Source: Auxenochlorella pyrenoidosa
Taxonomy: Eukaryota; Chlorophyta; Trebouxiophyceae; Chlorellales; Chlorellaceae
DNA length: 11,439 nt
Assembly (NCBI GenBank): GCA_001430745.1
Contig: KQ482003.1
Span: 1,243,122 to 1,254,560, forward strand
Direction: 5' to 3'
Shown: in pieces, positions 9,033 through 11,439 of the stretch
How positions within the stretch are numbered: the first letter of the stretch is position 1
Layout: each line of letters starts with the position of its first letter
Made by a program: the position numbers and the translations under genes
The notes under the pieces: generated by a model
Told to the model about the DNA's origin: nothing
Databases searched by the model: none
What the model saw: only the letters and a program-made list of their open reading frames with translations

Positions 9033-9526
9033 TTCGACTGGCGGCCAGGGCTACGGGCCGCCCAGTTTGGGAGGGACAGGCGGAAGCGTTGAACGCGCCG
9101 GCCGGGTGGTGCACGCTGAGGGGCTGCCCGATTGAAAGCCTGCTTCGAGAAGGAGCAACCACGGAGACGAGGAAGCCGACCGGCCAGGAGGACGAAAGCA
9201 AGTTTGGTCGACAGCCCGGGACAGCACACGGAGAGCGTGGCCCAGGGGGCAAGCGGCTCAATTGCGCGCAATGCGGAAGATGCCGGGGGCTTTGCAACAC
9301 GAGGGGCGCAGCATGCACAGCAGCACTTTTGTGGCAGGCAGGCACGACAGCTTCAGGCACCTCCCTCCTTCCTCTGCATCCTTCTCCTCCTTCTCCAGCC
9401 CCACACCTCACTGCGGCCGAGAATCAAATGTTACAAGGGGGAGGGCGCAAAGGGAGAGAGAGAGGCTGCAGTGGCTGTGGGGTCTCGGCACTACTGGACC
9501 GCCACCAAAAGAGAGCAGGTTCAGGT
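9033..9526 (-). promoter_or_regulatory. Spacer: mutase 3' UTR plus myosin promoter/5' UTR
   Basis: This 494-bp spacer separates two tandem minus-strand genes. The half nearest 9526 should be the mutase 3' UTR, which has a TGTAA. The half nearest 9033 should be the myosin 5' region. On plus, a pyrimidine-rich tract at about 9360-9405 is followed by a purine-rich tract at about 9438-9475. I see no convincing TATA box. Several antisense and sense frames stay open here only because of the GC-rich composition, and none resembles a gene. Confidence 0.5.
9431..9435 (-). terminator. TGTAA polyadenylation signal of the mutase gene
   Basis: The minus strand reads TGTAA about 92 nt after the mutase stop codon. 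TGTAA is the characteristic near-upstream polyadenylation element of chlorophyte nuclear genes, so cleavage would be expected some 10-20 nt further on, at about 9410-9422. Confidence 0.65.
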
Positions 9527-11400
9527 TCAGGGGTTGAGCTTCTTCCAGCACTCGATCCAGGCCACCATGCCGTCCGCCAGCTTGGTGAAGTAGGGGTCCA
9601 GGTGGCCCAGGCCGGTGCGCACCTGCATGTGCGCAAGGGATGCATTCAGAAGCTGCCCTGCAGACGACGCGGCCAACACCGTTGCAGCTGGCTCACTCTC
9701 CGCCTTGAGAGCCGACCCAACGCACCTTCTCGGCGAGCTCCAGGTAGCAGCTGAACACGTCCTTGTTGTCCGGGCTCAGGGTGAGCTTCTGGAAGAAGGG
9801 GATGATCTCCTCCTGCAAAGACGCAGAGCAAGGGAGCAGGGGGCTTGGGGTGAGGCAATGCGCCTCGGTGCCCACTACAGCTGCCGGCTCACGACCCTCA
9901 GCGTGCTGCGACAAAGCTCCTGGCCGCTTGCTGTCTATCCCAGACTGGCCTGCTGCAGCCGGCAAGGCGCACCTGCCAGAAGATGCCCTTGTACTCCTTC
10001 TTCAGGTTGACGAAGGGGTTGGAGGCCTTGGAGTGCCAGATGTAGGGCAGGCCGGTCTTCACGCCCAGGTCCAGGTGGTCGGTGATCTGCGGCAGACGAG
10101 GCAGGGAGATGGGGAAGGAATTGGCACATGGTTGCAAGCCAGGGCGGCAGGATGCTCTGCTCAGCAGGCAGACACAGCACCACAAGCTGCCCAAGCGTCG
10201 CACCTTCTTCACGCACCAGCCGGCCCACATGTCTGCAGCAGGTGAGGGAGCCAGGGAGGAGGACGGAGAGCCTCAGAACTGGAGGCAGTCGATGCCACAA
10301 CACAAAGCTATGGCAGCACGTGTGCAGCTCTGCAGCACTGCGCCCGGCCCGCGCACCATCGTAGCGGCCCCACGGCTGGCCCTCGCCCATCAGGCCAAAG
10401 TACATGGCCGGGCCGATGGCATCGCGGTCAAACGCCAGGTTCATGCCGCACATGGGGAACAGGGTGCCCTGCGCAGCAGGTGACGCATGCATGGCACGGG
10501 TGGGCTGGGGCCCTTGCCTAGTGCCTTGGGCCTGCAATGCGCCATGCATCCTGTCTGGCGCGTCGCTGCGTTCCAAGGCTTGCCCTCCCTTTTGCTCCCT
10601 GTGAACCTGTGGACGCCGCGCTCGCTGTCACCCCGGCCCGCCCCCGCCCAGCCCGCCCCCGCACCTTGGGGATGGTCATCACCGCGTCCACGTAGCGCTC
10701 GTTGCGCTCGGCGGGCTTGACCATCTGGGTGGGGGCGTCGTAGTCGGGGATGTTGAGCCACAGGCCGTGCGACACCGCGGTGTGCTTGCCCTCGCGCATG
10801 CTGAAGGGGTAGCCGCGCACAAAGTCGGCGCCGGGGCGGTAGGGGTCGTACAGGGTGTTGAAGAAGTCGGGGGTGGAGGGGGTCAGCAGGTTCTTGATGT
10901 GCTGCTCCAGCGCGTTTATGTCCTCGCCGCTGGGGTTCTTGGCGCTGCGGGCGTGGGCGGGAGGGAAAGAGGGGGTTGGCAGCGCCCACATCTGGCGGCT
11001 CACAGCAGGGTGCAGCTGACAGGCTGGATCATTACAACAGGCTGCAGCTAGCGGCTGGCTCATGACAGCAGGCTGCAGCTGGCGGGCTGGCCTCGCTCGA
11101 CACAGCAGGCTGCAGCTGACAGGCTGGCCCATAACAGGCAGCTGCCAGCAGAATTGTTGCCTGTCAATGAGCTGCCACTGCTCTGCCGCCACAGTGCCTC
11201 ACGCGCACAGCCAAGCTGTTGGCCATGCCTCCCAGCGGCTACTCACACAAAGCAGTCGTCGTCGATGGTGTACACATACTTCTTCTTGCTGACCATGTAG
11301 CCGAAGCAGCGGCAGGCCGAGTCCTTGAAGGAGATGCACCAGGCCTTGTCGCCCAGGATGCGCTCGATGTCGTTGCGGTTGTACAGCTCGTAGTCAAAGC
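9527..11400 (-). CDS. UDP-arabinopyranose mutase / reversibly glycosylated polypeptide, C-terminal seven exons
   Basis: Cytosolic or Golgi-associated enzyme that interconverts UDP-arabinopyranose and UDP-arabinofuranose for glycan synthesis. Exons in transcript order: 11400-11247, 10944-10665, 10468-10357, 10232-10204, 10086-9973, 9812-9726, 9622-9527. The first begins two bases into a split Gly codon. The rest gives 289 residues and a TGA at 9529-9527, with all phases consistent and all six introns GT-AG (five donors are GTGCG). Family motifs are near-identical to plant RGPs: [17 protein letters not shown], the DDD metal/nucleotide motif, [79 protein letters not shown] and [12 protein letters not shown]. 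If the DDD is aligned to 110-112 of the rice enzyme, the two arginines of [12 protein letters not shown] fall at 158 and 165, the residues reported as essential; Arg158 is the reported glycosylation site. About 63 N-terminal residues lie right of the window. The right-edge exon begins after CCGTCAG. Confidence 0.95.
10631..10664 (-). repeat. G-rich sense strand after the donor of a mutase intron
   Basis: The intron 10469-10664 starts, on the sense strand, GTGCGGGGGCGGGCTGGGCGGGGGCGGG. Its first 35 bases hold at least four GGG runs, like several myosin introns. Confidence 0.75.
11002..11150. repeat. Imperfect minisatellite inside a mutase intron
   Basis: Degenerate tandem units of the type ACAGCAGGCTGCAGCTGACAGGCTGG follow one another. 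The GCAGCT core recurs five times (11012, 11044, 11075, 11112, 11138), with spacings of 26-37 bp. The array fills half of the 302-bp intron 10945-11246, whose donor (GT|GTGAGT) and acceptor (CCCGCAG|C) are canonical and rebuild DDDCFVAKNP. The rest of the intron shows nothing recognisable. Confidence 0.8.
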
Positions 11401-11416
11401 CTGACGGGGCGGCAGC

Positions 11417-11437
11417 GGGGTGGGTGGGTGGGTGGGG
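11417..11437 (+). repeat. GGGT repeat at the right edge (pyrimidine tract of the next mutase intron)
   Basis: The plus strand reads GGGGTGGGTGGGTGGGTGGGG, a quadruplex-capable tract. In the mutase transcript it is a CCCA-rich pyrimidine tract 15-35 nt upstream of the acceptor at 11401-11402, where it probably acts as the splice-acceptor tract. Confidence 0.75.
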
Positions 11438-11439
11438 TT

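Noticed and set aside
8876..9754. A 292-codon plus-strand frame across the start of the myosin gene, the spacer and the mutase 3' end
   Set aside because: It is antisense to conserved exons at both ends and has no family features. High GC content makes stop codons rare.
11002..11150. CRISPR-like or mobile-element terminal repeats
   Set aside because: Units are degenerate, unequally spaced, and lie inside a normally bordered spliceosomal intron. No spacer regularity, transposase or target duplication is seen.
1..11439. An undescribed multi-gene system such as a defence island or biosynthetic cluster
   Set aside because: The window contains only three separate eukaryotic genes, two of them in well-known families, with no clustering of related functions.

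Overview
The window is nuclear DNA of a green alga. The base composition is very GC-rich (by eye about two thirds). Genes are split by many short introns (about 100-300 bp), most splice donors read GTGCG, GTGGG or GTGAG, and a TGTAA motif, the usual green-algal polyadenylation signal, follows one gene. A class VIII-type (plant-lineage) myosin and a plant-type UDP-arabinopyranose mutase both point to Viridiplantae. Compact introns suggest a Chlorella-like trebouxiophyte, but that placement is an inference.

Layout, left to right. (1) Positions 1-1173, plus strand: the 3' part of a gene for a Gln/Ala/Pro-rich protein of unknown function with three polyglutamine tracts. (2) Positions 1174-1492: a 319-bp spacer between convergent genes. 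(3) Positions 1493-9032, minus strand: a complete myosin heavy-chain gene that I resolved into 22 exons encoding 1198 residues. It has an SH3-like N-terminus, a full motor with P-loop, switch I and switch II, four IQ motifs, a short coiled coil and a class VIII-like tail without a DIL domain. (4) Positions 9033-9526: a 494-bp spacer holding the 3' end of the next gene and the myosin promoter/5' UTR. (5) Positions 9527-11400, minus strand: the last seven exons of UDP-arabinopyranose mutase (reversibly glycosylated polypeptide, RGP), covering 289 whole residues up to the stop. About 63 N-terminal residues lie beyond the right edge.

Both spliced models close exactly: every exon junction keeps phase and restores the expected family motif. 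The most notable feature is that four of the 21 myosin introns appear to use GC-AG instead of GT-AG splice sites. One of these has no in-phase GT alternative in the part of the intron I read. Several introns also carry dense G runs on the sense strand just after the donor, including one perfect (GGGT)3GGG quadruplex motif. An intron of the mutase gene holds an imperfect minisatellite.

The genes do not form an operon. Myosin moves along actin, and the mutase makes UDP-arabinofuranose for glycan synthesis. In land plants, members of both families have been reported at plasmodesmata, which makes the adjacency curious but not evidence of joint function. I found no mobile element, CRISPR array, RNA gene or clearly new multi-gene system.
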